NCBI RefSeq assembly: GCF_025822765.1
Contig: NZ_JACKUK010000027.1
Location: 249,626-313,625, forward strand
Direction: 5' to 3'
Source: Mycobacterium barrassiae
GTDB lineage: Bacteria; Actinomycetota; Actinomycetes; Mycobacteriales; Mycobacteriaceae
Length of the DNA: 64,000 bases
The translations under genes and the position numbers were made by a program. Under the pieces are notes generated by a model that saw nothing but the letters and a program-made list of their open reading frames with translations, did no database searches and had not been told where the DNA came from. Positions 43,956-52,337 of this stretch are shown piece after piece. Within the stretch, counting starts at the first letter, position 1. Every line of letters starts with the position of its first letter.

Positions 43956-45161
43956 ATGGAGAGTCGACGACTTTTCATGCCCCGAGAGGCTCTGCCCCCG
44001 AGGCCATCTCCGCGTCCGCTCCTCGCGGAGAGAACAGCTTCGCTCACGGGTCTCCGCGCAGTCGCGGCGCTGCTCATCGTGGGGACGCACGCCGCATACG
44101 GCACTGGGCAGCTGGCGAACGGCTACCTCGGGGCGCTCTATGCGCGCTTGGAAATCGGCGTCCCGATCTTCTTCGCGCTGTCTGGATTTCTGTTGTTCCG
44201 GCCGTGGGTGAGAGCGGCCGCAGCCGGGACTCCCTCGCCGTCGCTGCGCCGCTACGCTTTTCGTCGCATCCAGCGCATCGCGCCGGCTTATCTCGTTGTC
44301 GTCCTGATCGCCTACGCGCTGTACCAGTTTCGCGACGCCGGACCCAATCCCGGGCACACCTGGACGGGTCTGCTGCACCATCTGACGCTGACCCAGATCT
44401 ACGAACCGGTCTACTTTTTCGTGATGCATCAGGGCCTGACCCAGACCTGGAGTCTGGCAGTCGAATTCGCCTTCTACGCGGTGCTGCCGCTGATGGCGGC
44501 GCTACTGCTTTCGGTGCTCTGCAAGGGGGCGTGGCGACCGGGACTGCTGCTGTTGGGACTGGCTTCGCTGGCCGCGATCACTCCGCTGTGGCTCTGGGTG
44601 CAGTACGCCACCGACTTGTTGCCCGGCTCTGCAGGCATGTGGCTGCCGGCACACCTCGTCTACTTCGTCGGTGGAATGGTGATGGCGGTGCTCCAGGTCA
44701 TCGGGGTGCGCGTGAAGTTGCTGCCCGTGGGCTCTCTCGCGGTGCTCAGCTACCTGGTCGTGTCCACGTCGGTCGCCGGGGACATCAACTTCGGACAGGT
44801 GACACTGGAGCAGACCCTCATCAAGGTCGCGCTATACGCCGTTATCGCGTGGGCGGCCGTTGCCGCGTTGGTTCTGAACAGCGGCAACGGCCTCCAGCGA
44901 CTGTTGAGCGCGGCACCGGTCGTCTGGCTCGGCGAGATCTCCTACGAGACCTTTCTGCTGCATGTGATCACGATGGAGATCGTGATGGCGTCGGTGTTGC
45001 ACTGGCCGGCCTTCACCGGTTCATGGTCGATCGTGTTGGCGGTCACCCTGGCGTTGACGGTCCCGCAGGCTTGGCTCCTGCGTCGGTGGACTACGTTCGG
45101 CCCTCCAACGAGTGGGCGAACACACCGCCGCCGTTCACTAGGTGAAGCTGTCGACGCTTGA
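43956..45161 (+). CDS. Acyltransferase 3 family protein (OafA/YrhL-like)
   Basis: A 401-residue integral membrane O-acyltransferase with about ten hydrophobic helices. Family marks are SLTGLRAVAALLIVGTHA (with the catalytic His), IGVPIFFALSGFLLFRPW and the RRIQRIAPAYLV segment. Such enzymes acetylate or acylate glycans, lipids or antibiotics. GAGAGA precedes the ATG at 43956; a second in-frame ATG at 43977 is possible. The next small membrane gene begins 31 bases after its stop. Confidence 0.9.
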   Translation: MESRRLFMPREALPPRPSPRPLLAERTASLTGLRAVAALLIVGTHAAYGTGQLANGYLGALYARLEIGVPIFFALSGFLLFRPWVRAAAAGTPSPSLRRYAFRRIQRIAPAYLVVVLIAYALYQFRDAGPNPGHTWTGLLHHLTLTQIYEPVYFFVMHQGLTQTWSLAVEFAFYAVLPLMAALLLSVLCKGAWRPGLLLLGLASLAAITPLWLWVQYATDLLPGSAGMWLPAHLVYFVGGMVMAVLQVIGVRVKLLPVGSLAVLSYLVVSTSVAGDINFGQVTLEQTLIKVALYAVIAWAAVAALVLNSGNGLQRLLSAAPVVWLGEISYETFLLHVITMEIVMASVLHWPAFTGSWSIVLAVTLALTVPQAWLLRRWTTFGPPTSGRTHRRRSLGEAVDA

Positions 45162-45192
45162 TAGCGTCCGATGCGATGGGCGGAGCCAACTC

Positions 45193-45486
45193 GTGACGAT
45201 CGTGGTGATGGACGGGCCGACAGCTTCGGCCCTTTCGCAGGTCCTTCCTGTGCTGCTGTTGACCCTGATCATCGAACTGCGCCGGACCGCGTTGCATCGC
45301 AAGGTTTCCCGCACGCTGTTCGGTGCGTTCTTCCTGTTGTTCGCCGTGATCGAAACGGTGCTGGTGTTGTCGATCGACGGTGAGCTCTACCCGTTTCAAT
45401 GGGGCGATCTGCTGTCCGCCATCGTCATCTTCGGGTTGCTCACGCTGATCTGCGCCATCTCCTTCGTGGAGCCGAGCGACAGCTGA
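45193..45486 (+). CDS. Small multi-pass membrane protein
   Basis: A 97-residue hydrophobic protein with about three membrane helices (around 10-27, 36-57 and 70-90) and a short hydrophilic C-terminus (VEPSDS). The GTG at 45193 is favoured because GGAG lies about eight bases upstream; a start at 45142 would overlap the acyltransferase gene. I do not recognise a family. It probably shares a transcript with the acyltransferase. Confidence 0.6.
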   Translation: MTIVVMDGPTASALSQVLPVLLLTLIIELRRTALHRKVSRTLFGAFFLLFAVIETVLVLSIDGELYPFQWGDLLSAIVIFGLLTLICAISFVEPSDS

Positions 45487-45494
45487 GGCGTCGG

Positions 45495-45889
45495 TTACGG
45501 CCGAGCCAACTGCTCGCGAACCGCCTGGGTGTCGATCAATGACCAGACTTCGACGATCCGTTGCTTGTCGAACCGGTAGAAGACGTGCTCGGCGAACGAC
45601 ACTTGCGCACCGGTGGGCTCGAAACCGAGGAATGGGCGCTGCGGGGTGCACCGGAAGTACAGCCGGCACGCGACGAACTGGTCGTCGGTCAGCAACAGGT
45701 CCGCGCGATTTGCAGGTCCGGCGTGGCCTGGGTGTCGTTCTCCAACATCGCTCGGTAGTCGCCGAGGGTCATGCGCTTCCCGTTATACGACAGCTGCTCG
45801 GCCACGAACTCCCCCAGCCTTGGCCACTGCCGCTCATTCAGGCACCGCAGGTAGTCGCGATAGACGTCGCTCAGATCGCGGTCGCTCAT
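45495..45889 (-). pseudogene. SnoaL-like/nuclear-transport-factor-2-like protein, frameshifted
   Basis: Two overlapping frames together make one SnoaL-like polypeptide of about 131 residues. The first (from ATG 45889, MSDRDLSDVYRDYLRC) runs through MTLGDYRAMLENDTQATPDLQI and stops at 45689. The second resumes in another frame with DLLLTDDQFVACRLYFRC and ends at 45495. Adding a single base near 45707-45708 restores one continuous frame. This is either a true one-base deletion or a sequencing error; a SnoaL/ester-cyclase fold is inferred from the sequence pattern. Confidence 0.75.
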
Positions 45890-45929
45890 CACACGCTTCA
45901 CTATGGTCTGCCGCAGCCACGAACAGGAA

Positions 45930-45990
45930 GTTGACTCTGCGCACAGGACGCAAGAATGCGAGCGGCAACCGCCCTCGACGCAGAGTCAAC
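45930..45990. repeat. Long inverted repeat in a divergent intergenic region
   Basis: Perfect 12-bp arms GTTGACTCTGCG (45930-45941) and CGCAGAGTCAAC (45979-45990) enclose 37 bases that themselves contain a smaller GGC/GCC hairpin. The element sits between the SnoaL-like gene and the divergent oxidoreductase gene, so it is not a simple terminator for either. It may be a dispersed repeat or a structured RNA leader. Confidence 0.6.
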
Positions 45991-46070
45991 GCGGATCTCG
46001 GTAGGCTCGATCCCGCTGAAAAGATATGCGCCAGAACCGCATAGACGTCACCGATAGCGAGAGGATGACC

Positions 46071-46460
46071 ATGGCCGCCGTTCCCGAGAGCTACGAATCA
46101 CTGCTCGAGCGCCCGTTGTACGGGCACCTGGCCACCGTCCGGCCTGACGGCACGCCTCAGGTCAACGCGATGTGGTTTGCCTGGGACGGCGAGGTGTTGC
46201 GCTTCACCCACACCAGCAAGCGGCAGAAATACCGCAACATCAAGGCGAACCCGGCCGTGGCGATGTCGGTCGTCGACCCTGACAACCCGTACCGCTACCT
46301 CGAGGTGCGTGGTGTCGTGGAAGAGATCGTGCCCGACCCCGAAGGCAAGTTCTATCTCGAACTCAACGACCGGTACGACGGCCCGCTGACCGAACCGCCC
46401 GCCGACAAGGCTGACCGCGTGATCCTGGTCGTGCGTCCGACCGCATACAGCAAGCAGTAG
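46071..46460 (+). CDS. PPOX-class F420/FMN-dependent oxidoreductase
   Basis: A 129-residue split-barrel flavin/F420-binding protein of the pyridoxamine-5'-phosphate-oxidase-like class common in mycobacteria. The pattern PLYGHLATVRPDGTPQVNAMWF, then RFTHTSKRQKYRNIKANPAVAMSV, is typical. The ATG at 46071 is preferred over the ATG at 46065, as GAGAGG lies six bases upstream of it. The thiamine-binding-protein gene follows after six bases. The substrate is unknown. Confidence 0.86.
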   Translation: MAAVPESYESLLERPLYGHLATVRPDGTPQVNAMWFAWDGEVLRFTHTSKRQKYRNIKANPAVAMSVVDPDNPYRYLEVRGVVEEIVPDPEGKFYLELNDRYDGPLTEPPADKADRVILVVRPTAYSKQ

Positions 46461-46466
46461 ACGATC

Positions 46467-46766
46467 ATGCTCGTGGCGTTCAGCGTCAGCCCGTCGGGTG
46501 GAGGCGACCACGGCAGCGTCAGCGCGGCCGTCGCGGAGGCGGTACGAGTGGTCCGGGCGTCAGGACTGCCCAACGAGACCAACGCCATGTTCACCAACAT
46601 CGAAGGCGAGTGGGACGAGGTGATGGCGGTCGTCAAACAGGCGGTCGATGCGGTGGCAGCCGTGTCGCCACGGGTCAGCCTTGTATTGAAGGCCGACATC
46701 CGGCCGGGTCATACCGGCCAGCTGACCGCCAAGGTCCAGCGCATCGAGGATGCGCTGCGCGACTGA
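46467..46766 (+). CDS. MTH1187/YqgV family thiamine-binding protein
   Basis: A 99-residue protein of the MTH1187-type (DUF77) family with ferredoxin-like fold. Family marks are [11 protein letters not shown] at the start and [23 protein letters not shown] in the middle. Homologues bind thiamine or a related ligand. It follows the oxidoreductase after six bases and is likely co-transcribed. Confidence 0.85.
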   Translation: MLVAFSVSPSGGGDHGSVSAAVAEAVRVVRASGLPNETNAMFTNIEGEWDEVMAVVKQAVDAVAAVSPRVSLVLKADIRPGHTGQLTAKVQRIEDALRD

Positions 46767-46782
46767 TCCGGCAGGGCCTACG

Positions 46783-46884
46783 TCAAGCGGCGGCGACGTC
46801 TTCGTCGACGGCGGTGACGCAGGACGTGCAGTCGGGGCTGTCGATGTCGAAGCGCCCGCAGGTGGGGCAGATGAACGGAATCAT
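46783..46884 (-). CDS. Zinc-ribbon miniprotein (33 aa)
   Basis: The ATG at 46884 follows a near-perfect GGAGGAAA Shine-Dalgarno at ideal spacing, and the frame upstream to 46977 has no better start. The product begins MIPFICPTCGRFDID and carries two CxxC pairs (CPTC and CTSC) 12 residues apart, so it should bind one zinc. The tail is acidic (VDEDVAAA). It is convergent with the thiamine-binding-protein gene. Its upstream leader is copy A of the 80-bp repeat. Function unknown. Confidence 0.68.
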   Translation of the reverse strand: MIPFICPTCGRFDIDSPDCTSCVTAVDEDVAAA

Positions 46885-46895
46885 GAGCTTTCCTC

Positions 46896-46977
46896 CGGCT
46901 AGCGGTCCTACGCCGACCCATCGCGACGTTGGCGACTTGTTACCCCGCGCCGTCGTGCTCGAAACCTGGTCACGCAC
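46896..46977. repeat. 80-bp direct repeat, copy A
   Basis: This 82-base stretch is about 89% identical to 48071-48150 (seven substitutions and two one-base gaps by hand alignment). It begins CGGCTAGCGGTCC and contains GCGACGTTGGCGACT and GTTACCCCGCGCCGTC. It forms the immediate leader of the zinc-ribbon miniprotein on the minus strand, ending a few bases from its ribosome-binding site. It may carry a promoter or a structured leader RNA. Confidence 0.8.
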
Positions 46978-47060
46978 GCGGGAGCCGACCGCAGGCTCCG
47001 TCGTATCCTTACCCGACTTCGTCGGTCACCGGTTGAACCGCCCGGCCCAATGGAGAAACT

Positions 47061-47435
47061 ATGGCAAACCGCTGGTCTGGAGTGACCATCGATTGCGCTG
47101 ATCCTGTTCGGATGTCGGCGTTTTGGGCTGCGCTGCTCGGCATTCCAGGGTCGAACGAGCACGGGGATGATCCGAACTGGGCGACCGTGGGGTCGCGCGC
47201 TGGGTCCTTACCCCGCCTCACCTTCCAGCGCGTACCCGAGGCCAAAGTCACGAAGGTTCGGATTCACCTCGACGTGGAGGTCGACGACATCGACACCGGA
47301 CGTCGGCAGGTCGAGGATCTCGGTGGCCACTTCTCAGGTGTCCGACATGACTACGACGAAGGGGTCGTGCTGAACATGCTGGATCCCGAGGGTCATGAAT
47401 TCTGCCTCGTGCAGTATTTCGACGGGCCCGCGTAA
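47061..47435 (+). CDS. VOC family protein (glyoxalase-like)
   Basis: A 124-residue glyoxalase/bleomycin-resistance-like protein. The first half has GVTIDCADPVRMSAFWAALLG and the second IHLDVEVDDIDTGRRQVEDLGG, ending with the metal-site-like NMLDPEGHEFCLVQYF. A GGAG-type site lies about eight bases before the ATG. Such proteins in mycobacteria are mostly uncharacterised. It lies between the two copies of the 80-bp repeat. Confidence 0.85.
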   Translation: MANRWSGVTIDCADPVRMSAFWAALLGIPGSNEHGDDPNWATVGSRAGSLPRLTFQRVPEAKVTKVRIHLDVEVDDIDTGRRQVEDLGGHFSGVRHDYDEGVVLNMLDPEGHEFCLVQYFDGPA

Positions 47436-47465
47436 GGCGTTGAACCGCGACTTCACAAGTCGCCG

Positions 47466-48070
47466 TCACGCCTCGGCATTCTGAGGCTGGTCGTCCACGA
47501 CCAAGCCCATCAAGCGTTGGAGATACCCCGGACCCGACGGTTCCGTGGGATCGAACCAGGTATACAGATGCCTATCCCGAAGCATGGCAGCAAGGAGAGG
47601 ATGGTTGTTGATAACTGGGACTTCCCACTCGTCCCAGCGACAATCGTCAACAAAGTGATCACTGACGAAATCCCAGTCATCATCGAGTATCCACTCGTCA
47701 CCCCCATCATCGGCTACCCGTGATCGAGCCGGGACGCGGTCGAACAACTCCGGCATGTCTGCTATACGCTCTTGCGCCTCACGGAGAGAACATGCGACTA
47801 GCAGCCCGTCGAAGAAAAAACGGAAGCACGCCGCTCTCGATTTCGTCCGACAGTGCATAACAACACTCACGGGCCTTCTCCGCCCAGGCCTTGTTGTCGA
47901 TGACACAAATCAACACCCGGCGATCGAGGCAATCGAACGGGGCGACCTCATGCAGTGGACCCTCGAACGTTCCGTCAAGCCACAAGGCGATGTCATGGTG
48001 GCCCCAGAGATCGAGCACGCCGGCGATCGCGTATGCCTGTCAAGGAGTCAACGACGGGCAGCCCTTCCAT
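47466..48070 (-). pseudogene. Frameshifted hypothetical protein gene
   Basis: Two frames make one protein when joined. The upstream part (GVLDLWGHHDIALWLDG ... CYALSDEIESGVLPF) occupies about 48018-47820, and the downstream part (FFFDGLLVACSLREAQERIADM ... LVVDDQPQNAEA) ends at 47466. The shift falls on a run of six A/T bases (47815-47820). A second shift near 48037-48040 would connect to an ATG at 48070 (MEGLPVVDSL), next to repeat copy B. I do not recognise the family. The run of six suggests either a real indel or a homopolymer sequencing error. Confidence 0.6.
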
Positions 48071-48150
48071 CGGCTAGCGGTCCGACGCCGACTTACCGCG
48101 ACGTTGGCGACTGTTACCCCGCGCCGTCCTGCTCGAACGTGGTCGCGCAC
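48071..48150. repeat. 80-bp direct repeat, copy B
   Basis: Second copy of the repeat at 46896-46977, about 89% identical and in the same orientation. On the minus strand it is the leader of the broken hypothetical gene at 47466-48070, the same relative position that copy A holds to the zinc-ribbon gene. The 176 bases between this copy and the gene at 48327 hold no gene that I can see. Confidence 0.8.
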
Positions 48151-48326
48151 TCCGCTGCAGTCGCTCGGAAAGGCTGTCTGATTCCCTCGATCATGAATTC
48201 TCGCGCCGAACCGCTCTGTCAGCACATCGAACCGACTAGCGTGCCGAGTGGAACCACATCTGGCAGCCGGGGGGCTGAGTTGGATACCGAGACAGTTTGT
48301 ATTGACGTTGTCGCGGAGTCGGTGCA

Positions 48327-48659
48327 ATGAGTGCGCCGGGATGGTATCCGGACCCCTCTGGAGGACCAACCAGGCGCTACTTCGATGGAATGAAGTGGAC
48401 TGACCAGGTATTGCCAATCGAAGTACCAGCGGCGCCGCCTCCGTCGAAAGCATTGCGCCGCTTCGTTTTCCTATTGGTAGCGAGCCTGGTGACGGCGATC
48501 GTGGCGTTTGTTGCGATGCAACTGGCGTTCGGAGCTGCGGCGAACGATTCACTCTTCCCGAACATCATCGGGTTTGCCTTGTTCGGCCTCTGGTTGGCAA
48601 GCATCGGGGGATTTCTCGTCGGTCTGATCGGCGCGATCGTTCAGGTAGTACGAAAGTGA
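48327..48659 (+). CDS. DUF2510 domain membrane protein
   Basis: A 110-residue protein that starts with the DUF2510 motif (PGWYPDPSGGPTRRYFDGMKWTD), a short Trp-containing module frequent in actinobacterial envelope proteins. A Pro-rich linker leads to two membrane helices (about 44-67 and 78-103). GGAG precedes the ATG at suitable spacing. The DUF2510 module may bind a peptide or surface partner; the role is not known. Confidence 0.85.
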   Translation: MSAPGWYPDPSGGPTRRYFDGMKWTDQVLPIEVPAAPPPSKALRRFVFLLVASLVTAIVAFVAMQLAFGAAANDSLFPNIIGFALFGLWLASIGGFLVGLIGAIVQVVRK

Positions 48660-48669
48660 TCCTGCGCTA

Positions 48670-48924
48670 CTAGAAGCCGCGACTCGCGAGTTGTTCCTTC
48701 GGCGACCAGCCATCGGGCGGACCGGATGTGCTCCACCATCGGCAGCCATCCAGCCGCCATTTGGCCCGCCAGCCGCGATAGAACGCCTCGCGCATGTCCG
48801 GTTCGCCGAACGCATCGTCGTAGCCGAACTGAAGCCCGCAGCATTTGCAGATCTCCATTGAAGGGATGTCGTCCCGCCGGGGCGGCTCAGTCTGGTCGAA
48901 CCCGCAAGCTGGGCAGAAGTTCAC
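48670..48924 (-). CDS. Zinc-ribbon-type hypothetical protein
   Basis: An 84-residue protein. The N-terminus has CPACGFDQTEPP and, 17 residues on, ICKCCGLQFGYDD, the two Cys pairs of a zinc ribbon; the C-terminal half is Trp/Arg-rich (FYRGWRAKWRLDG). The GTG at 48924 is chosen; the frame stays open to 49050, but that extension is made of a duplicated 3' end of ychF. Such double-CxxC proteins are common accessory genes of unknown function. Confidence 0.6.
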   Translation of the reverse strand: MNFCPACGFDQTEPPRRDDIPSMEICKCCGLQFGYDDAFGEPDMREAFYRGWRAKWRLDGCRWWSTSGPPDGWSPKEQLASRGF

Positions 48925-48953
48925 AGCCCCATCATCCCCGGTGCGAGGCCCCT

Positions 48954-49000
48954 GGACATTGAAGCGGAACTCCACCACGTCGCCGTCCTGCATGACGTAG
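48954..49000. repeat. Duplicated 3'-end fragment of ychF
   Basis: This stretch resembles the last 47 bases or so of ychF (49099-49145) at roughly four bases in five and encodes the same end, [15 protein letters not shown], in the same direction. The rest of ychF is not repeated. It is a tandem remnant about 145 bases downstream of the real gene end, and its reading frame runs on into the zinc-ribbon gene. Confidence 0.75.
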
Positions 49001-49096
49001 CGCAAGCAAGACCGTGCACAATGTGCAGCTGACAGCGTCGCCATGGACATATAGGCGTCGTGAAACTGTCAGCCTGACATTGCGACCGGCACGCGC

Positions 49097-50170
49097 CTAG
49101 ACGTTAAACCTGAACTCGACCACGTCACCGTCCTGCATGACGTAGTCCTTGCCCTCCATCCGGACCTTGCCCGCCGCCTTTGCGGCGGCCATCGACCCTG
49201 CCTCTTTCAGGTCGTCGAACGACACGACCTCGGCCTTGATGAAGCCTTTCTCGAAATCGGTGTGGATGACGCCGGCAGCCTTGGGCGCCGTGTCGCCCTG
49301 GTGAATTGTCCAGGCGCGCGCCTCTTTCGGTCCCGCGGTCAGATAGGTCTGCAGCTTCAACGTGTGGAAACCCGCCCGCGCCAACGCATCCAGGCCCCGC
49401 TCGGTCTGGCCGATCGACTCCAACAGCTCGGCAGCAGACTCGTCGTCGAGCTCCTGCAGTTCCGCCTCGATCTTCGCGTCGAGGAACACCGCATCAGCGG
49501 GCGCGACCATTTCGCGCAACTCCGCGACCCGGGCCTCGTCGGTCAGCACCCCCTCGTCGGCGTTGAACACGTACAGGAACGGTTTGGTGGTCAGCAGGTT
49601 CAGCTCACGTAAAAGAGTCGTGTCCACCCCGGCGGCGAACAGCGTCTTGCCGCTGTCCAACACCGCCTGCGCGGCCACTGCCGCCTCGTACACCGGGCGG
49701 CGGTCCTTGTGGGTGCGTGCCTCCTTCTCCAACCGCGGCAACGCACGTTCCAGCGTCTGCATGTCGGCGAGGATCAGTTCGGTCTCGATGATCTCGATGT
49801 CGGACTTCGGGTCGACGCGGCCGTCGACGTGAGCCACGTCATCGTCGGTGAACACCCGGACCACCTGGCAGATCGCATCGCTCTCGCGGATGTTGGCAAG
49901 GAACTTGTTTCCCAGGCCGGCGCCTTCGGATGCGCCTCTGACAATTCCTGCGATGTCGACAAACGTGACCGGCGCATGAACGAGCTTCTCCGAGCCAAAC
50001 ATCTTCGCGAGTTCGCCGAGCCGGGGATCGGGCAGCGGGACGACACCCTCGTTCGGCTCGATCGTCGCGAACGGGTAGTTGGCCGCCAGCACGTCGTTGC
50101 GCGTCAACGCGTTGAACAGCGTTGACTTGCCGACGTTGGGCAGTCCCACGATTCCGAGGTTCAGGCTCAC
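49097..50170 (-). CDS. ychF: Redox-regulated ATPase/GTPase YchF
   Basis: A 357-residue Obg-family P-loop NTPase of normal YchF length. The P-loop is [15 protein letters not shown] near the N-terminus; the G-domain is interrupted by a helical hairpin, and a C-terminal TGS domain ends with [20 protein letters not shown]. YchF binds ATP and acts in translation-associated and oxidative-stress functions. It corresponds to M. tuberculosis Rv1112 and is divergent from the DUF6542 gene by 84 bases. Confidence 0.96.
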   Translation of the reverse strand: MSLNLGIVGLPNVGKSTLFNALTRNDVLAANYPFATIEPNEGVVPLPDPRLGELAKMFGSEKLVHAPVTFVDIAGIVRGASEGAGLGNKFLANIRESDAICQVVRVFTDDDVAHVDGRVDPKSDIEIIETELILADMQTLERALPRLEKEARTHKDRRPVYEAAVAAQAVLDSGKTLFAAGVDTTLLRELNLLTTKPFLYVFNADEGVLTDEARVAELREMVAPADAVFLDAKIEAELQELDDESAAELLESIGQTERGLDALARAGFHTLKLQTYLTAGPKEARAWTIHQGDTAPKAAGVIHTDFEKGFIKAEVVSFDDLKEAGSMAAAKAAGKVRMEGKDYVMQDGDVVEFRFNV

Positions 50171-50254
50171 AGGGACGACAGTCTAGGAGACTGTGACGGG
50201 CTCGCCAGCAGCGCGCTCGCAGCCTCTCCAGTCGACAGCCGGTACGGTCGACGT

Positions 50255-51277
50255 GTGTCAGCACAGCGCGCACGGTCAGCCGTCACGGCTGACCACCGTT
50301 CCGTGCACCCCAATATCCCAGGCGTGCCCTGGTGGGGTGCTGTGCTCATCGCTGCGACATTGATGGCCGTCGGATTCGCCTACGACGCGGGGACCGGCAC
50401 CAAACAACTGACGGCGGTCTTCGCGGGCACCTACGTGGTCGGCTGCATTCTCGCGGTGCTGGCGGTGCGACAGGCGGGACTCTTCACCGCGGTCATTCAG
50501 CCCCCGCTGCTGCTGTTCGCCGCCGTTCCGATGGCCTACTTCGTGTTCACCGACAGTCAGCTGTCGAATCTCAAGGACACCCTGATCAACTGTGCCTACC
50601 CGCTCATCGAGCGCTTCCCGCTGATGTTCTTCACATCCGCGGTGGTGCTGCTCATCGGCATGGCTCGGTGGTACATCGGGATGTCCTCGCGTCGCGGCAC
50701 GCCGAGCACAACTGAAAAAGACGAGCCGAGCGGCGAGGGTCTGGTAGCGACGGCGGTCGCCAAGATCTCCGCTCTGCTCGCGGCCCGCAAAGCCGGCGAC
50801 GAGGCCGACGAACCGCCACGTCGGCGCAGCACCGCCGACCGGCGCCCCAGATCGCCGAGCCGCTCCGGCAGGCCGACGACCCGCTCGGCGCCGTCGCGCT
50901 CGCGACACGCCCGTCCCCCTGAGACCGAGATCATCGAACCGGTGGCCGACCGGCCACGCCGCCCGCGCCCCAGGCGACAGGGCGAGCCGCCCATCGAACC
51001 CCGCCGCAAGCCCCGGTCCGGGACTGGTCAGCGCAGGCGCCGCTACGACGAGCCGCCCCCCGAACGTCGCAGCGGATACGAGCGCCCCGAGCGTCGGCGC
51101 CGCTACGAGGACGACCTGCCGCCGCTGTCTTACGGCGGCAACGGCAACGGCACCCATCACCCGGTGTCACGCGTGCGCTACCGCGGTGGCGAAGACGGCG
51201 AGGACTACGACCAGTACCGCGCACCGCGACGGTCAGCGCGTGAGCGAGCGGTCGAGAACTGGGAGTACGACATCTGA
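50255..51277 (+). CDS. DUF6542 membrane protein with Arg/Pro-rich tail
   Basis: A 340-residue protein. The first 145 residues hold about four membrane helices (GAVLIAATLMAVGFAYDAG onward). From about residue 150 the protein is hydrophilic, dominated by Arg, Pro and Glu, with RRRYDE/RRRYEDD repeats, and is probably disordered in the cytoplasm. It matches the position and shape of M. tuberculosis Rv1111c. GTG start; no function is assigned to the family. Confidence 0.85.
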   Translation: MSAQRARSAVTADHRSVHPNIPGVPWWGAVLIAATLMAVGFAYDAGTGTKQLTAVFAGTYVVGCILAVLAVRQAGLFTAVIQPPLLLFAAVPMAYFVFTDSQLSNLKDTLINCAYPLIERFPLMFFTSAVVLLIGMARWYIGMSSRRGTPSTTEKDEPSGEGLVATAVAKISALLAARKAGDEADEPPRRRSTADRRPRSPSRSGRPTTRSAPSRSRHARPPETEIIEPVADRPRRPRPRRQGEPPIEPRRKPRSGTGQRRRRYDEPPPERRSGYERPERRRRYEDDLPPLSYGGNGNGTHHPVSRVRYRGGEDGEDYDQYRAPRRSARERAVENWEYDI

Positions 51278-51281
51278 CCCG

Positions 51282-52283
51282 TCAGGCGCGGGCCGGACGG
51301 ATCTCTCTGGGCAGGGCGAAGACCAGCGTCTCGTTGGCCGTCGTCACCGGCTGGACCGTGTCGTAGCCGTACTCGGCGAGCCGCTCGAGGACACCGCGCA
51401 CGAGCAGTTCCGGCACCGACGCGCCGGACGTCACACCGACGGTCGTCACACCGTCAAGCCAGGCAGGGTCGATGTCTTCGGCGTAATCCACCAGGTGGGC
51501 GGCGTCGGAGCCCGCGTTCAACGCGACCTCGACCAGCCGCACGGAGTTCGACGAATTGCGTGATCCAACGACGATCACCAGCTCGCATTCGGGCGCCATC
51601 GCCTTGACCGCGACCTGGCGGTTCTGGGTGGCGTAGCAGATGTCGTCGCTGGGCGGATCCTGCAGCGTCGGGAAGCGTTCCCGCAGCCGGCGCACCGTCT
51701 CCATCGTCTCGTCCACACTCAACGTGGTCTGCGACAGCCAGATCACCTTGTTCTCATCGCGGATCGTGACGCTGTCGACGGAATCGGGCCCGTCGACCAG
51801 CTGCACGTGATCGGGTGCCTCACCTGCGGTGCCGACGACCTCTTCGTGGCCTTCGTGGCCGATGAGCAGGATGTCGTAGTCGTCGCGAGCAAAACGCTTG
51901 GCCTCGTTGTGCACCTTCGTGACCAGCGGGCAGGTGGCGTCGATGACCTTCAGGTTGCGCTCGGCCGCGGTCTGATGGACCGTCGGCGCGACACCGTGGG
52001 CGGAGAACACCACGATGGCGCCCTCGGGCACCTCGTCGGTCTCGTCGACGAAGATCGCGCCCGCCTTGGCCAATGTCTCCACGACGTGCACGTTGTGCAC
52101 GATCTCGTGCCGCACGTAGACCGGCGCGCCGTGCTTCTCGAGGGCGCGCTCCACGGTCTCCACGGCACGGTCGACCCCGGCGCAATACCCGCGCGGCTCG
52201 GCCAGCAACACCCGCTTGCCTGTGACGCCACCGGTGACCGAGCTCGATGCGCCCGGAATCCCCATGTTGATAGTCGGTGGCAT
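51282..52283 (-). CDS. ispH: 4-hydroxy-3-methylbut-2-enyl diphosphate reductase
   Basis: A 333-residue IspH (LytB), the last enzyme of the MEP isoprenoid pathway, which makes IPP and DMAPP with a [4Fe-4S] cluster. The three cluster cysteines are visible in [25 protein letters not shown] and [11 protein letters not shown], and the active-site His/Glu in [10 protein letters not shown]. The ATG at 52283 gives the usual short extension before [13 protein letters not shown]; the longer open frame overlaps the divergent gene. It corresponds to Rv1110 (lytB2). Confidence 0.96.
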   Translation of the reverse strand: MPPTINMGIPGASSSVTGGVTGKRVLLAEPRGYCAGVDRAVETVERALEKHGAPVYVRHEIVHNVHVVETLAKAGAIFVDETDEVPEGAIVVFSAHGVAPTVHQTAAERNLKVIDATCPLVTKVHNEAKRFARDDYDILLIGHEGHEEVVGTAGEAPDHVQLVDGPDSVDSVTIRDENKVIWLSQTTLSVDETMETVRRLRERFPTLQDPPSDDICYATQNRQVAVKAMAPECELVIVVGSRNSSNSVRLVEVALNAGSDAAHLVDYAEDIDPAWLDGVTTVGVTSGASVPELLVRGVLERLAEYGYDTVQPVTTANETLVFALPREIRPARA

Positions 52284-52337
52284 GTTTCCAAGGGTACTGA
52301 CACGCGGGCTCAAGAGGCCAACCGTAGTCTGGAGCGC

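Noticed and set aside
46896-48150. The two direct repeats considered as target-site or att repeats of a mobile element
   Set aside because: No integrase or transposase lies between them, and copy identity is only about 89%; a duplicated leader is the simpler reading.
49067-49079. TGTCAG-C-CTGACA palindrome downstream of ychF
   Set aside because: Very short, single copy and located at a gene end; no reason to call it an operator or att site.
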